Part shown: one piece after another, positions 19,166-20,790 of the stretch
How the letters are laid out: each line of letters starts with the position of its first letter
Numbering within the stretch: the stretch's first letter is position 1
Origin: a virus
IMG/VR virus record: IMGVR_UViG_3300027881_001202
Coordinates: 1 to 20,790 of that record
Length of the DNA stretch: 20,790 bases
Direction: 5' to 3' (one strand)
Made by a program: the position numbers and the translations under genes
Notes under the pieces: model-generated
Database searches by the model: none
Seen by the model: only the letters and a program-made list of their open reading frames with translations
What the model was told of the DNA's origin: nothing

Positions 19166-19336
19166 ATGAGAGAAATGACCGATGTTGAAGCAATATCTGG
19201 CCCATACCGTGCAGTATTATGTGAGTGGACCCACCCAGTACCTTGTTTGAAGCCTGTTCAGGCTAGCAAGGCGTACTGCCCTGATTGCATGAAGTTGGCA
19301 TATCAGCCAGCTAAAAAGAGGTCAAGTGGAAGATAA
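19166..19336 (+). CDS. 56-residue zinc-ribbon-like protein
   Basis: A 56-residue protein with four Cys placed as a possible zinc site: C19 and C27 (C-x7-C), then C38-x-x-C41 (AYCPDCMK). The tail is basic (KKRSSGR). The RBS GAGGAG is good and a promoter lies just upstream. Small proteins like this may bind nucleic acid or host proteins. The first Cys pair is wider than in classic ribbons, so the metal site is tentative. It overlaps the next gene by 11 bases. Confidence 0.65.
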   Translation: MREMTDVEAISGPYRAVLCEWTHPVPCLKPVQASKAYCPDCMKLAYQPAKKRSSGR

Positions 19337-19628
19337 ATCTTACCATTTTGAGCATGAGCAATTAATAGTCGCCTTCGATCAAGCTGACCAGTTTGCTGGT
19401 ATTTTTGTAACACGTTCGGATGAGGAAATATCCAAGTCCGAACTGTTAGACTTTTTCTATGATCGCCCACCGAACTATTTGATAGTTGCAGAACTCCCGC
19501 AAGTAGACGATGAAGAACTGACGGCAGAAAACTATCTTACCGTGCTAGAAGACCTTGTCGAGGATTTACGCAAAAATGACATAAGTAGCCTTGATATAGA
19601 ATACTACATTCCGAAAACTATACACTAA
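19326..19628 (+). CDS. Unknown acidic protein with GTG start
   Basis: A 100-residue, strongly acidic protein that starts with GTG at 19326, after AGAGG, inside the end of the zinc-ribbon gene. It has strands (QLIVAFDQADQFAGIFVT), an acidic helix (SDEEISKSELLDFFYD), the strand NYLIVAELP, and a final helix with strand (NYLTVLEDLVEDLRK ... LDIEYYIP). Its charge could mimic DNA or bind a basic partner; no family recognised. Confidence 0.68.
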   Translation: MEDKSYHFEHEQLIVAFDQADQFAGIFVTRSDEEISKSELLDFFYDRPPNYLIVAELPQVDDEELTAENYLTVLEDLVEDLRKNDISSLDIEYYIPKTIH

Positions 19629-19640
19629 TAACGACTTTGA

Positions 19641-19648
19641 GATAAATA
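19641..19648 (+). promoter_or_regulatory. GATAAATA late-promoter-like element
   Basis: GATAAATACACG, 26 bases before the ATG at 19675. The predicted start near 19654 leaves a short leader with GGAGAAG as ribosome binding site. Confidence 0.6.
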
Positions 19649-19674
19649 CACGATACAACTCGGAGAAGAAGAAA

Positions 19675-20790
19675 ATGACGGCACGAGAAAAACTAAATGA
19701 AATGAAGCAATTTATGAACATTGCTCGTGGCGATCTACAAAAAGAAAAAATTAACGAAGTGTATACTATTGAACTTGGCGGTCAACAGCACCCACAGCGT
19801 CGAGTTCCTATTGAATTTTACGACGAATTTAAGGCAAAATTTCCAGGATCAATAGTAAGATTTCGCGGCCTTAGATACGGCAGGGACAATACACGTAAGG
19901 CAGACGCTACACATTTTTATATTGTGCGCATAGGTCGTCCTGATCGTGCATCAGGCCAGGGACTAGGCGATGATCCTGTATCTGACCTACCCTATGAGCC
20001 GCCAACAGATCGCCCCCACACCCCAGGCTACAACAAGCAAGGCAGTGCTGGCCGCGCCGCAGCCGATAGCCGCGCACAAGCATTTATCTTTGACGATGTA
20101 AATGATGATTATGATGATTATGATTATGAAGAAGAAGATGAGTGGGCAGAGCATTTCGAGATGAAAGATGCCGAGAAGGAAAAGTTCAAAGGCAAAACCA
20201 TTATAGTAACAGATCTTTATGACGGTGATGTTTACGGTATTTTTAACAAGAAACGCTTTATGATTAGTAGTCCATTAGATCGAGGCTGGGGCGTCGGTGA
20301 AGTCAGTGATGATGAAATTGAAGTTGCTGACCTTGATTATAGCTTGAGTCCTAAAGAAGAAGATTTTCTAAGAGCTTGGCATCGTAGTCATATAGATGAA
20401 TCTGTAAACGAAGACCTTGATCCAGAAGGTATGGGTTACTATGATGTCACTGTTGAAACAGACAATACAAGTTACCCAAGTGAAATTCAAACTGCAATAC
20501 CATATGACGAAGCGATCTCCTTCGCACAAGAATACGTTAAGAACAATTTTGCTTTCAGAGCAGAACGTGTTGAAAAATGGAAGCGTAACGATGGTGTTGA
20601 GTGGAATGGTCTTGATCGCAACGGCGACAGCTTTTTTGTTAGGGTTCTTCCGTCAGAAGATGCAGACGTAGAAGCATGGTACGGCGAAAGTATTGAGCTT
20701 GATTCGGTTGTAGAAAATGTTCTCGAAGAATTCCCAGGCCAACCAAAAGATTACGTAGATCCAGAAGATAATTTTGATCCATATGACGAT
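19675..20790 (+). CDS. Long acidic protein, cut by the window end
   Basis: The frame stays open for 372 codons to the last base, so the C-terminus is missing. Residues 1-20 form a helix (MTAREKLNEMKQFMNIARGD). Residues 28-90 are a mixed domain with an R-F-R-G-L-R-Y-G-R patch. Residues 100-145 are Pro/Gly/Ala-rich. Residues about 140-155 are a run of Asp, Tyr and Glu. The rest is very acidic, with possible repeated strand-rich units around residues 170-200 and 260-345. A late-promoter-like element and a good RBS (CGGAGAAG) suggest late expression, as for a structural or scaffold-type protein. I do not recognise the family. Confidence 0.75.
   Translation, partial: MTAREKLNEMKQFMNIARGDLQKEKINEVYTIELGGQQHPQRRVPIEFYDEFKAKFPGSIVRFRGLRYGRDNTRKADATHFYIVRIGRPDRASGQGLGDDPVSDLPYEPPTDRPHTPGYNKQGSAGRAAADSRAQAFIFDDVNDDYDDYDYEEEDEWAEHFEMKDAEKEKFKGKTIIVTDLYDGDVYGIFNKKRFMISSPLDRGWGVGEVSDDEIEVADLDYSLSPKEEDFLRAWHRSHIDESVNEDLDPEGMGYYDVTVETDNTSYPSEIQTAIPYDEAISFAQEYVKNNFAFRAERVEKWKRNDGVEWNGLDRNGDSFFVRVLPSEDADVEAWYGESIELDSVVENVLEEFPGQPKDYVDPEDNFDPYDD

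Noticed and set aside
20417-20671. 84-residue + strand open frame near the window end
   Set aside because: Lies inside the 372-codon open frame from 19675, which has promoter, ribosome binding site and no stop.
1-20790. CRISPR array, transposon, integrase or attachment site
   Set aside because: No spaced repeats, terminal inverted repeats, transposase or integrase motifs were seen on either strand.

Overview
The window looks like part of the genome of a large lytic T4-type tailed phage of a Gram-negative, probably marine bacterium. All genes lie on the + strand and are packed end to end, with many ATGA, TAATG or longer overlaps. Enzymes of nucleotide metabolism are mixed with many small unrecognised proteins. 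No bacterial housekeeping operon is recognisable, and no gene-free stretch exceeds about 165 bases. An octamer, GATAAATA, precedes six genes and closely resembles the T4 late promoter TATAAATA. Seven sigma70-type promoters, all with exactly 17-bp spacers, mark further transcription units. No tRNA, rRNA, CRISPR array or transposase was seen. The host group is inference only: a ROSE-like leader and an omega-type RNA polymerase subunit would fit a proteobacterium.

Layout. 1-2560: the end of a B12-dependent ribonucleotide reductase, an Sm-like protein and a small conserved protein. 2580-5053: two metallophosphoesterases, a DUF5658-type membrane protein and a HAD nucleotidase. 5120-6482: an exported SleB-type cell-wall hydrolase coupled to a sulfotransferase-like protein. 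6500-8780: five overlapping small genes sharing a K-K-E-F-L-x-R-L-K-type motif, followed by thymidylate synthase. 8686-12353: paralogous coiled-coil proteins, GTP cyclohydrolase I, a ribbon-helix-helix protein, an RNA polymerase omega-like subunit, a DUF1508 protein, a QueD-like protein with an altered zinc site, and alpha/beta repeat proteins. 12380-14851: a membrane coiled-coil protein, complete ClpX and ribosomal protein bS21. 14870-16920: two exported proteins (a low-complexity Gly/Asp/Asn/Ser protein and an OmpA-like protein), ending in a UUCG-capped terminator. 16942-18173: a CxxC protein, Hsp20 with a ROSE-like leader, and ClpS. 18261-20790: small unknown genes and a long acidic protein cut by the window end.

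How the genes may work together. NrdJ, ThyA, FolE and the nucleotidase fit dNTP supply, and FolE with the QueD-like protein may belong to a pterin or 7-deazaguanine route. RpoZ-like, bS21, ClpX, ClpS and Hsp20 each resemble a replaceable or accessory part of host transcription, translation, proteolysis or folding. Together they suggest a set of proteins that plug into host machines. SleB, the sulfotransferase-like protein and the two exported proteins point to the cell envelope. The least explained locus is the five-gene motif cluster at 6574-7908.
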